Assembly (NCBI GenBank): GCA_934454635.1
Contig: CAKSFR010000004.1
Location: forward strand, 62,001 to 126,000
Direction of reading: 5' to 3'
DNA length: 64,000 nt
Origin: an uncultured Ruminiclostridium sp.
GTDB taxonomy: Bacteria; Bacillota; Clostridia; Oscillospirales; Ruminococcaceae
The position numbers and the translations under genes are program-made. Positions 42,100-49,778 of the stretch are shown here, piece after piece (position 1 is the stretch's first letter; each line of letters opens with the position of its first letter). The notes beneath the pieces are model-generated. The model saw only the letters and a list, made by a program, of their open reading frames with translations. It was not told where the DNA came from and did not search any database.

Positions 42100-42909
42100 A
42101 TGACTGTTCCTTTTGACTTTCATACGCACTGCGAGCTGTCGTTCGACGGAAAGGACTCGCCCGAGGAAATGATATGCGCGGCTATCAATCTCGGAATGAA
42201 GGCGTATGCGCTTACCGACCACGTTGAAGCCGAGCGTTTCACCGAGCCGGACTATCGCTGCGATATAACGGTGCGCCGAGCCGCCTCGCTCCTCCCGCCG
42301 CTGAAAGAAAAATACCGCAGTAAGATCGATTTTCTGTACGGCGCCGAGCTTGGACAGCCCGTTCAGAACACCGCTCTGGCGGAAAAGCTTCTCGCGGAAA
42401 ACGACTATGATTTCGTTATCGGTTCGCTCCACGCAATCGCGGGCTATGAGGACTTCTATTTTCTCGACTACCGCGAAAACGACCCCGTTTTCCTGCTGGA
42501 CAGGTACTTCGACGAGCTTCTCGCCATGGCGGAGTGGGGAAAATTCGATGTTCTCGGACATCTTACCTATCCCTTGCGCTATATCTGCGGAGAACACGGC
42601 ATAGACGTGGATATGCAGCGGTACGACAAAATAATCGACGAGATTTTCCTCACACTTATCGCCAACGGCTGCGGAATTGAAATAAACACCTCGGGACTTC
42701 GGCAAAAAATCGGAAAAACGATGCCGGACGAGAAATATGTAATGCGTTACAGGCAGCTCGGCGGCGATATTATCACGGTCGGCTCGGATTCTCACGGTAA
42801 AGCGGATCTCGGAAAGGGCGTTGCCGAGGGGATCGCGCTCGCAAAAAAAGCGGGCTTCGGGAAGATAGCCTGCTTCAAAAAAAGAAAAGCGGAATTTATA
42901 GACATCTGA
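42100..42909 (+). CDS. PHP-domain phosphatase, HisJ-like histidinol-phosphatase
   Basis: A PHP metal-dependent phosphoesterase of 269 residues. The N-terminal DFHTHCELSFDG holds the first metal His pair, ALTDHVEAERF is the second motif, IGSLHAIAGY and FDVLGHL follow, and VGSDSHGKADLGKG is the last. HisJ proteins dephosphorylate histidinol phosphate, but no his genes are near, so the substrate is uncertain. AAGGAGGG precedes ATG. It leads the operon and is 19 bp from the lrp-type gene. Confidence 0.87.
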   Translation: MTVPFDFHTHCELSFDGKDSPEEMICAAINLGMKAYALTDHVEAERFTEPDYRCDITVRRAASLLPPLKEKYRSKIDFLYGAELGQPVQNTALAEKLLAENDYDFVIGSLHAIAGYEDFYFLDYRENDPVFLLDRYFDELLAMAEWGKFDVLGHLTYPLRYICGEHGIDVDMQRYDKIIDEIFLTLIANGCGIEINTSGLRQKIGKTMPDEKYVMRYRQLGGDIITVGSDSHGKADLGKGVAEGIALAKKAGFGKIACFKKRKAEFIDI

Positions 42910-42928
42910 ATACGAAAGGAAGAATTGT

Positions 42929-43408
42929 ATGAAAAAACTTGCAGATTTACTTCGCAGCAACGCAAGACTCACAAACGAACAGCTTGCGGTAATGCTCGGA
43001 AAAACAAAGGAAGAAGTCGAAAAGGAGATAAAGCAGCTTGAGGACGACGGAATAATCATCGGCTATTCCGCGATAATCAACGAGGAGGAATACGACAAGA
43101 ACTGCGTTACCGCGTTCATTGAGCTGAGAGTTTCGCCTCAGGCTGACTGCGGCTATGACGAAATTGCGCAGGAAATCGCGCAGTATCCGCAGGTTGACAG
43201 CGTTTACCTCATGAGCGGCTCGTTCGACCTGTCGGTAACGATACGCGGAACAAACCTCCGCGAGGTCGCGCTGTTCGTTTCTGACTGCCTTGCACCTATC
43301 GAGGGCGTTCTCTCGACAACAACGCACTTTATCCTCCGCCGCTTCAAGGAAAAGGGAACAGAATTTCCCGAACGCAGCAATGACGAAAGGAGCTTGGTTT
43401 CTCCGTGA
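42929..43408 (+). CDS. Lrp/AsnC-family transcriptional regulator
   Basis: An N-terminal winged HTH (LADLLRSNARLTNEQLAVML, 4-23) and a C-terminal RAM/ACT-like ligand domain (VTAFIELRVSP near 59-69; VYLMSGSFDLSVTIRG near 92-107). At 159 residues with a slightly long tail it fits the family. Such proteins sense amino acids. It overlaps the aminotransferase start by 4 bp (GTGA), so regulator and enzyme are made together; the palindrome at 42050 may be its target. Confidence 0.91.
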   Translation: MKKLADLLRSNARLTNEQLAVMLGKTKEEVEKEIKQLEDDGIIIGYSAIINEEEYDKNCVTAFIELRVSPQADCGYDEIAQEIAQYPQVDSVYLMSGSFDLSVTIRGTNLREVALFVSDCLAPIEGVLSTTTHFILRRFKEKGTEFPERSNDERSLVSP

Positions 43409-44580
43409 TAGACTATGAAAATATCCTTTCGGAAAAGGTTAAAAGCATAAAATTCTCGGGAATACGGAAATTTTTCGATATTGCCGCTTCAATGGACAAT
43501 ATTATAAGCCTTTCGGTAGGCGAACCCGATTTCAAGACCCCGTTCATTATCCGCAAGGCGGCGATACGCACCCTTGAAAAAGGCAAAACGGCGTATACCG
43601 CAAACGCGGGAATGGCAGAGCTTCGGCAGGAGATCGCCGGCTATCTCAAGGATCGCATAAACGTTGAATACGACCCTGCGCACGAGATAATCGTGACCGT
43701 CGGCGGCTCGGAGGCTATCGACGTTTCATTCCGCGCTATCCTCAACGATGGCGACGAGGTGCTTATCCCCGAACCGAGCTTCGTATGCTACGCGCCGCTT
43801 GTAACAATGGCTGGCGGCGTTCCCGTTACGATTGAAACAAAGGCGGAGAATCTTTTTAAGCTCACTCCCGAACAGCTTCTCGAAAAAATCACTCCGAAAA
43901 CAAAGGCGCTCGTTCTTCCCTACCCAAACAACCCGACAGGTGCGGTAATGCGCCGCAATGAGCTTGAAGCTATCGCCGACGTGCTGCGCGAACGCAGCAT
44001 AATGGTAATTTCCGACGAAATTTATTCAGAGCTTACCTTCGGCGAAGAACGCCACGTTTCAATTTCCGAAATTGACGGCATGAAAGAACGCACCATTGTA
44101 ATAAACGGCTTTTCAAAAGCGTTCGCAATGACGGGCTGGCGGCTCGGCTACGCGGCGGGTCCCGCGCCGATAATGCTCCAGATGCTGAAGCTCCACCAGT
44201 ACGGCATAATGTGCTCCCCGACGGTCAGCCAGTACGCGGCGATAACCGCGCTCCGCGAGTGCCGTTCGGACGTTGAATATATGGTTAGCGAATATGATAT
44301 GCGCCGCCGTCTTATCGTTGACGGCTTCAACCGCATGGGGCTTCCCTGCTTTGAACCCGAGGGCGCATTCTATGTATTCCCTTGCATAAAATCCACAGGG
44401 CTTACCTCACAGGAATTTTGCCAGCGCCTTATTTACGAAAAGCAGGTCGCGGTTGTTCCCGGCGACGCCTTTGGAAACTGCGGAGAGGGATTTATCCGCG
44501 TAAGCTATGCATATTCGATAAATCACATAACGACCGCGCTTTCGCGCATAAAGGAATTTTTAGATGAGCTTAACGGTTAA
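43405..44580 (+). CDS. PLP-dependent aminotransferase, class I/II
   Basis: A fold-type I aminotransferase, 391 residues. LPYPNNPTGAVM near 171-182 carries the conserved Asn, and ISDEIYSELTF the Asp and Tyr that bind PLP. VINGFSKAFAMTGWRLGY holds the Schiff-base Lys near 237, and FIRVSYAYS the terminal Arg. The start is GTG overlapping the lrp stop. The specific substrate is unknown; aspartate/aromatic or alanine types are possible. ispE begins inside its last codons (17-bp overlap). Confidence 0.93.
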   Translation: MIDYENILSEKVKSIKFSGIRKFFDIAASMDNIISLSVGEPDFKTPFIIRKAAIRTLEKGKTAYTANAGMAELRQEIAGYLKDRINVEYDPAHEIIVTVGGSEAIDVSFRAILNDGDEVLIPEPSFVCYAPLVTMAGGVPVTIETKAENLFKLTPEQLLEKITPKTKALVLPYPNNPTGAVMRRNELEAIADVLRERSIMVISDEIYSELTFGEERHVSISEIDGMKERTIVINGFSKAFAMTGWRLGYAAGPAPIMLQMLKLHQYGIMCSPTVSQYAAITALRECRSDVEYMVSEYDMRRRLIVDGFNRMGLPCFEPEGAFYVFPCIKSTGLTSQEFCQRLIYEKQVAVVPGDAFGNCGEGFIRVSYAYSINHITTALSRIKEFLDELNG

Positions 44581-45397
44581 GGCGTACGCGAAAATAAACC
44601 TTTTTCTGGACATTACGGGACGCCTGCCGAACGGCTACCACACGCTGAACACGGTAATGCAGCAAATTGATCTTTATGACAATGTGCGTGTTTCGCGTAC
44701 CGACGGCGAAATAACCGTGACCTGCAATAATCCGAACATTCCGTGCAATGAGAAAAACATTGCATACCGCGCGGCTGCCGCTTTTTTCGCCGAATCGGGC
44801 ATACGCGGCGGCGCGGAAATCGATATTGAGAAGAATATCCCGCTTGAAGCGGGGCTTGGCGGTTCAAGCACGGACGGCGCTGCGGTCCTCACGGCGCTTA
44901 ACAAGCTTTGCGGCGAGCCGCTGAGCGTCGGGCAGCTTTGCGCTGTCGGAGCTTCGCTCGGCGCGGACGTGCCTTTCTGCCTTACGGGGGGAACGGCGGT
45001 CTGCGGCGGAACAGGCGAGAAAATCCGCTCGATACCGTGTAAAAAGGACTTTTTTATTGTAATCGCAAAACCCGATTTCTACTGCAATACCACACAGGCG
45101 TACAAAAAATTCGATATGTCCCCTCTCCCTGTGCGCGAAGGCTTCGACCGCTTTGTCGGGCTGCTCGAAAACGGCTGTGAAGCGTGGAGCGGCATGGTCT
45201 ATAACGTCTTTGAACAGCTTTACCGCGATAAGCGAATAGAAGCCGCGACAAATGAACTGAAAGAAAAAGGCGCGCTCTGCGCAGCCCTTTCGGGAAGCGG
45301 CAGCGCGGTTTTCGGGGTATTTTCGGACGAAAATAAAGCAAAAAAAGCGGCGGAAAGCATAAATTTGCCATTCTGCCGAATGATAAATCCCATATAA
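44564..45397 (+). CDS. ispE: 4-diphosphocytidyl-2-C-methyl-D-erythritol kinase
   Basis: A GHMP kinase of the non-mevalonate isoprenoid pathway. It starts VKAYAKINLFLDITGRLPNGYH (in two parts, 5-26) and has the ATP loop PLEAGLGGSSTDGAAV near 92-107 and the final ALSGSGSAVFGVF near 241-253. The length of 277 is normal. The ribosome site AAAGGAA lies within the aminotransferase gene. Last gene of the operon before a new promoter. Confidence 0.95.
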   Translation: MSLTVKAYAKINLFLDITGRLPNGYHTLNTVMQQIDLYDNVRVSRTDGEITVTCNNPNIPCNEKNIAYRAAAAFFAESGIRGGAEIDIEKNIPLEAGLGGSSTDGAAVLTALNKLCGEPLSVGQLCAVGASLGADVPFCLTGGTAVCGGTGEKIRSIPCKKDFFIVIAKPDFYCNTTQAYKKFDMSPLPVREGFDRFVGLLENGCEAWSGMVYNVFEQLYRDKRIEAATNELKEKGALCAALSGSGSAVFGVFSDENKAKKAAESINLPFCRMINPI

Positions 45398-45400
45398 GGG

Positions 45401-45429
45401 TTGAAATTTCCCAAAAAATCGTGTATAAT
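45401..45429 (+). promoter_or_regulatory. Promoter of gls24-fakA
   Basis: TTGAAA (45401-45406), 17-bp spacer, TATAAT (45424-45429). Confidence 0.85.
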
Positions 45430-45435
45430 AAAAGA

Positions 45436-45450
45436 AAGTGAACTTCACTT
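45436..45450. promoter_or_regulatory. 15-bp palindrome at the transcription start of gls24
   Basis: AAGTGAACTTCACTT is a perfect 7-1-7 palindrome starting 6 bp after the -10, where a repressor could block initiation. Confidence 0.45.
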
Positions 45451-45508
45451 ATCTGAAAAAGGCGCTGCCGCCGCTCCTGCGTCGGGCGTTGAAGAAAGGA
45501 ATGGTATT

Positions 45509-45868
45509 ATGATTATTGTACAAAACCACTGCGGCGGTATCCGCTACACAAAGGCTTTCTTTGACGAGCTGGTAAGCCAGACGGTCGTTTCCTGCTTCGG
45601 CGTTGCCGAAATGAATGCTTCAAGTCCCGCAGAGGACATTATAAGCCGTATTCCCGGCGTAAAGAATATTTTCAGCGCCGGAAAGGGCGTTTCCGTCAGA
45701 ATTTCCGGCAAAAAAATCAGCATAAGCATTCATATTTCGATTTCCTACGGAACAAACGCAGCGGCAGTTACCAACAGCATAAAGCATAAGCTGAGCTATG
45801 CTGTCGAGGAGCAGACGGGGCTTCCCGTCGAGCGCGTGAACGTTTATATCGACGGACTTGTGTCCTGA
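45509..45868 (+). CDS. Asp23/Gls24-family envelope stress protein
   Basis: 119 residues. The Asp23 fold is seen as GGIRYTKAFFDELVSQTV near 10-27, GKKISISIHISISYGTN near 70-86, and VERVNVYIDGLV at the end. The family sits near the membrane and is linked to cell-envelope stress and, in many genomes, directly precedes fakA as here. ATG at 45509 is supported by AAAGGAATGG; the upstream reading frame runs through the promoter. Confidence 0.91.
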   Translation: MIIVQNHCGGIRYTKAFFDELVSQTVVSCFGVAEMNASSPAEDIISRIPGVKNIFSAGKGVSVRISGKKISISIHISISYGTNAAAVTNSIKHKLSYAVEEQTGLPVERVNVYIDGLVS

Positions 45869-45910
45869 TTTTCCGGCATTCAATCAACTTAACATAAAGG
45901 AAGTGTAGTT

Positions 45911-47560
45911 TTGGTAATCAGCGGTAAGCTATTAAGAGACAGCATCTTATCGGGTGCGAACAACATTATCAACCATAAGAAAGAGGTAGACGAGCTGAAC
46001 GTATTCCCTGTTCCCGACGGCGATACGGGTACGAATATGTCTATGACTATCGGCGCGGCGATCCCAGAGCTGAAGCGCATGAGCGACGACATAGGCGCAG
46101 GCGCGGTCGCAGAAACCGTTGCGGGAGCAATGCTCCGCGGCGCTCGCGGAAATTCGGGCGTTATTCTTTCTCTTTTGTTTCGCGGAATTTCAAAGGGGCT
46201 GGCAAAAGCGCCGACAGCCGACGGAAAAACGTTTGCGGCTGCTCTTACAAAGGGCGTCGAGGCGGCTTATAAGTCCGTAATGAAGCCGACCGAGGGAACT
46301 GTACTTACGGTTTCACGCGAGGCTGCCGAAGCGGCAGTAAAAAAATCCGAAGAAACCGACGATATTGTTGAGATATTCACGGCGCTCATCGAGGAGGGCG
46401 AAGCCTCCCTCGAAAGAACTCCCGAGCTTCTCCCCGCGCTTAAAAAAGCGGGCGTTGTGGACGCGGGCGGCATGGGCTTCCTTGTAATTTTCAAGGGAAT
46501 GTTACAGGTAATCAGCGGCGGCGCGATAATCGAGAACGAAGAAGAAGCTGCTGAAAAGAAAGCTGTCGTCGTAGCAGGGAACGCTGCGGGAAACGCCGAA
46601 GCGAACATTGAATTTACTTACTGCACGGAATTTATCGTTATGAAGAAAGAGGGCTGCGGCGACGCCATGAAGCTGCGCGCATACCTCGAAAGCATCGGCG
46701 ACAGCGTTGTTGTCGTTGACGACGAAAGCATAATCAAGGTTCACATTCACACCGAACACCCCGGAAACGCTATCGAAAAGGGCATAACTTTCGGCGCGCT
46801 GACGAACCTTAAAATTGAAAATATGAAAGAACAGCACAAGGCTCAGACCGAAAAGGCCGAGCTTGAGCGCAAGAGCAAGCTGGCTCCCGTAAAGCCCGAA
46901 AAGCAGTACGGATTTGTGGCGGTCGCAAACGGCGCAGGACTTGAGGCGCTTTTCCGCGACCTCGGAGTTGACAGCATTGTTCGCGGCGGTCAGACTTCAA
47001 ACCCCTCGACCGAGGATATTCTTGAAGCGATCGGCGCAACTCCCGCGCACAATGTGTTCGTTCTTCCGAATAACAAAAACATAATTATGGCGGCTGAGCA
47101 GACAGTAAAGCTTGCAGACAGAAACGTGATCGTGCTCCAGACGCGCTCTATCCCGCAGGGAATAACCGCAATGCTCACATTCGACCCCGACGCTGACGTC
47201 AATGCAAACAGCGTTGCGATGACCGAAGCGTTCGACCGCGTGGGAACAGGCATGGTTACATTCGCAGTCCGCGACAGCGAGGTTGACGACAAGAAAATCA
47301 AACAGGGTGACATTCTTGGCATGGAGAACGGGAAGCTGACGGTCGTTGACCGCGACCTTACAAAGGTTCTCTATAAGACCACGAAGCACCTGATCAGCGG
47401 CGAAAGCAGCTATGTTACCGTAATGTACGGCGCGGATGTTCCCGAGGATAAAGCGAACGAAGCGTTTGATTACCTCAAGTCCAAGCTCGGCGACAACATT
47501 GAATTTGTACTTGTCAACGGCGGTCAGCCTGTATATTACTTTATCGTTTCGGTAGAATAA
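45911..47560 (+). CDS. fakA: DAK2-domain protein, fatty acid kinase FakA-like (YloV)
   Basis: The N-terminal DhaL/DAK2 kinase domain has metal-binding motif VPDGDTGTNM (34-43), plus AMLRGARGNSGVILS near 74-88 and DAGGMGFLVIFKGM. The middle and C-terminal parts (~330-549) form the YloV-type region. FakA phosphorylates fatty acids presented by a FakB (DegV) protein; no fakB is in the window. The start is TTG with AAAGGAAG upstream. A terminator hairpin separates it from recG. Confidence 0.92.
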   Translation: MVISGKLLRDSILSGANNIINHKKEVDELNVFPVPDGDTGTNMSMTIGAAIPELKRMSDDIGAGAVAETVAGAMLRGARGNSGVILSLLFRGISKGLAKAPTADGKTFAAALTKGVEAAYKSVMKPTEGTVLTVSREAAEAAVKKSEETDDIVEIFTALIEEGEASLERTPELLPALKKAGVVDAGGMGFLVIFKGMLQVISGGAIIENEEEAAEKKAVVVAGNAAGNAEANIEFTYCTEFIVMKKEGCGDAMKLRAYLESIGDSVVVVDDESIIKVHIHTEHPGNAIEKGITFGALTNLKIENMKEQHKAQTEKAELERKSKLAPVKPEKQYGFVAVANGAGLEALFRDLGVDSIVRGGQTSNPSTEDILEAIGATPAHNVFVLPNNKNIIMAAEQTVKLADRNVIVLQTRSIPQGITAMLTFDPDADVNANSVAMTEAFDRVGTGMVTFAVRDSEVDDKKIKQGDILGMENGKLTVVDRDLTKVLYKTTKHLISGESSYVTVMYGADVPEDKANEAFDYLKSKLGDNIEFVLVNGGQPVYYFIVSVE

Positions 47561-47578
47561 TTTAAGAGATTTCTATTT

Positions 47579-47610
47579 CCGCCCACGTTGCGAAATGTGG
47601 GCGGTTTTTT
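47579..47610 (+). terminator. Terminator between fakA and recG
   Basis: CCGCCCAC (47579-47586) pairs with GTGGGCGG (47597-47604), then TTTTTT. It sits 10 bp before recG, so recG depends on read-through or an internal promoter. Confidence 0.85.
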
Positions 47611-47620
47611 CGGAGAAAAA

Positions 47621-49627
47621 ATGAACTTTAATGACGACATAACCTATCTGAAAGGCGTGGGCGAAAAGCGCGCAAAGCTTTTTCACAAGCTGGATATACG
47701 CACCGTCGGCGACCTGCTGTCGCACTACCCGCGCGACTATATCGACTTCACCTCGCCGATCCCCATGTCGGAGCTTATGCCCGACGACAACGCGGTTTTC
47801 TGCGGAATTGTAACAAAAAAGCTTAAACCGTATATCGGGCGGCAGTATTCGATATACAAGGCGGTGGTTTCGGACAACACCGACGATATAACCCTCGTTT
47901 TTTTCAACAGCGAATATGTTTTTGAGCGCCTGAGCGTCGGACATGAGTACATTTTCTACGGAAAATTACGCGGAAATATAATCGAAAAGGAATGCAATTC
48001 CCCCGTTTTTATCGACGCTTCCGAAAAAAACAAACTTGCCCCGAAATACAGCCTGACGGCGGGGCTTACCACGCGCATGGTTTCAATCTGCGTAAGAAAT
48101 GCGCTTCGCGAATGTACGACGACCGACCTGCTCCCCGAAAATATCCGCCGTGATTACTGCCTTACCGACTATCGCACGGCGCTTGAATGGATACACTTCC
48201 CCGAGAACGCCGACCAACTCATCGACGCGCGACGACGGCTGGCTTTTGAGGAGCTGCTGGTGCTTCAGCTTGGGTTAAAGCTGCTCAAACGGCGCGGCAG
48301 AACCGAAACTCCCGCAGCAATGGAGGAAGCCGACCTATCTGACTTTTTTGAACATCTCCCGTTCACACCGACAAACGCGCAGCTTCGCGCAATAAAAGAG
48401 TGCTGCGAGGATATGCAGGGGGAAATCCCCATGAACAGGTTGCTTCAAGGCGACGTCGGCAGCGGCAAAACGCTTGTCGCCGCAGCGCTTTGTTGCTTTG
48501 CCGCCAAAAACGGCTATCAATCCGCACTTATGGCGCCTACCGAAATTCTCGCAAAGCAGCATTACGACACGCTCTGCGGTTTTCTTGAACCGCTCGGGAT
48601 CCGCGTTGTTCTTCTCACAGGAAGCAGCCGCAAGGCTCCCGTCTACCGCGAACTTGAAAGCGGCGAGGCTGACGTCGCGGTCGGAACGCAGGCGCTCATT
48701 CAGTCTGCCGTGCATTTCAAAAACCTTGGTCTTGTAATAACCGACGAGCAGCACCGCTTCGGCGTTGAACAGCGCGGCATACTCGCGGGAAAAGGCATGA
48801 AGCCGCATACTCTGGTAATGTCCGCAACGCCCATTCCCCGCACGCTCGCGCTGATAATCTACGGCGATCTGGAAATCTCCGTGCTTGACGAGCTTCCTAA
48901 GGGCAGGATTCCGATAAGAACCTACGGGGTGGATACCTCTTATCGAGAGCGGCTGTACAAGTTTATCCGCAAATATGTCGCAAACGGCTTTCAAGCGTAC
49001 ATTGTCTGCCCTGTTATCGACGAAAGTGCAAGCGAAAAAGTAAGCGCGGTAAAATATTTTTCGGAAATCAGCGAGAAATATTTTTCCGATATTCCGCTGG
49101 GGCTTCTCCACGGAAAAATGAAGCAAAAAGAAAAAGACGCCGTTATGCAGGCGTTCAAGGACAATGAAATAAAGGTGCTTGTTTCGACGACAGTTATCGA
49201 GGTCGGCGTTGATGTGCCGAACGCGGTCGTTATGGTTATCGAAAACGCGGAACAGTTCGGTCTTTCGCAGCTTCATCAGCTTCGCGGACGCGTCGGGCGC
49301 GGAAACGAACAGTCGCACTGCATTCTCGTCACCGACAACAAAAGCGAATACACCCGCGCGCGTATCGACACTATGGTTCGCACAAGCAACGGCTTTGAAA
49401 TCGCGAATGAAGATTTGCGGCTGCGCGGTCCGGGAGATTTTTTCGGAGCTAAGCAGCACGGTCTGCCGAATCTGAAAATCGCGGACATGAGCTCGGACAT
49501 TGATATTTTGCAAGAAACACGCCTGCTGGCGGCGAAGCTGCTTGAAAAGGACGAAAGCCTGTCGCTGCCCGAAAACCGAGGACTTCGCACGCTGACCGAA
49601 GAGCTTTTCAAAGGAATCATAGATTAA
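47621..49627 (+). CDS. recG: ATP-dependent DNA helicase RecG
   Basis: Branch-migrating helicase acting on stalled forks and Holliday junctions. The N-terminal wedge begins DDITYLKGVGEKRAKLF. Helicase motifs seen: LLQGDVGSGKTLVA (Walker A), ITDEQHRFGVEQR (motif II), MSATPIPRTLAL, STTVIEVGVDVPNA and QLRGRVGRG. The length of 668 is typical. The start at 47621 has GGAG 6 nt before; the earlier ATG lies in the terminator hairpin. Classic position after fakA. Confidence 0.96.
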   Translation: MNFNDDITYLKGVGEKRAKLFHKLDIRTVGDLLSHYPRDYIDFTSPIPMSELMPDDNAVFCGIVTKKLKPYIGRQYSIYKAVVSDNTDDITLVFFNSEYVFERLSVGHEYIFYGKLRGNIIEKECNSPVFIDASEKNKLAPKYSLTAGLTTRMVSICVRNALRECTTTDLLPENIRRDYCLTDYRTALEWIHFPENADQLIDARRRLAFEELLVLQLGLKLLKRRGRTETPAAMEEADLSDFFEHLPFTPTNAQLRAIKECCEDMQGEIPMNRLLQGDVGSGKTLVAAALCCFAAKNGYQSALMAPTEILAKQHYDTLCGFLEPLGIRVVLLTGSSRKAPVYRELESGEADVAVGTQALIQSAVHFKNLGLVITDEQHRFGVEQRGILAGKGMKPHTLVMSATPIPRTLALIIYGDLEISVLDELPKGRIPIRTYGVDTSYRERLYKFIRKYVANGFQAYIVCPVIDESASEKVSAVKYFSEISEKYFSDIPLGLLHGKMKQKEKDAVMQAFKDNEIKVLVSTTVIEVGVDVPNAVVMVIENAEQFGLSQLHQLRGRVGRGNEQSHCILVTDNKSEYTRARIDTMVRTSNGFEIANEDLRLRGPGDFFGAKQHGLPNLKIADMSSDIDILQETRLLAAKLLEKDESLSLPENRGLRTLTEELFKGIID

Positions 49628-49630
49628 GAA

Positions 49631-49662
49631 AGCTGTACAGCCGCTCGACTGTACAGCTTTTT
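49631..49662 (+). terminator. Terminator after recG
   Basis: AGCTGTACAG (49631-49640) pairs perfectly with CTGTACAGCT (49649-49658), followed by TTTTT. Confidence 0.93.
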
Positions 49663-49672
49663 GCTATTTAAG

Positions 49673-49778
49673 TTATACTCAGCACCAATTAAAAACTATA
49701 CGAAAAATCAAGTATAATATTTGCATATATGAGTTATATGAGAATTTTTATCTATGATTTTATTGGTGCTTAGTATTA
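49673..49778. mobile_element. MITE-like element (copy A, ~106 bp)
   Basis: An AT-rich element with inverted ends: left TTATACTCAGCACCAATT AA, right end whose reverse complement reads TAATACTAAGCACCAAT. It contains no ORF. Termini match copy B at 55820-55888, while the interior differs. Its right end supplies the stop codon of the EAL gene. Confidence 0.7.
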
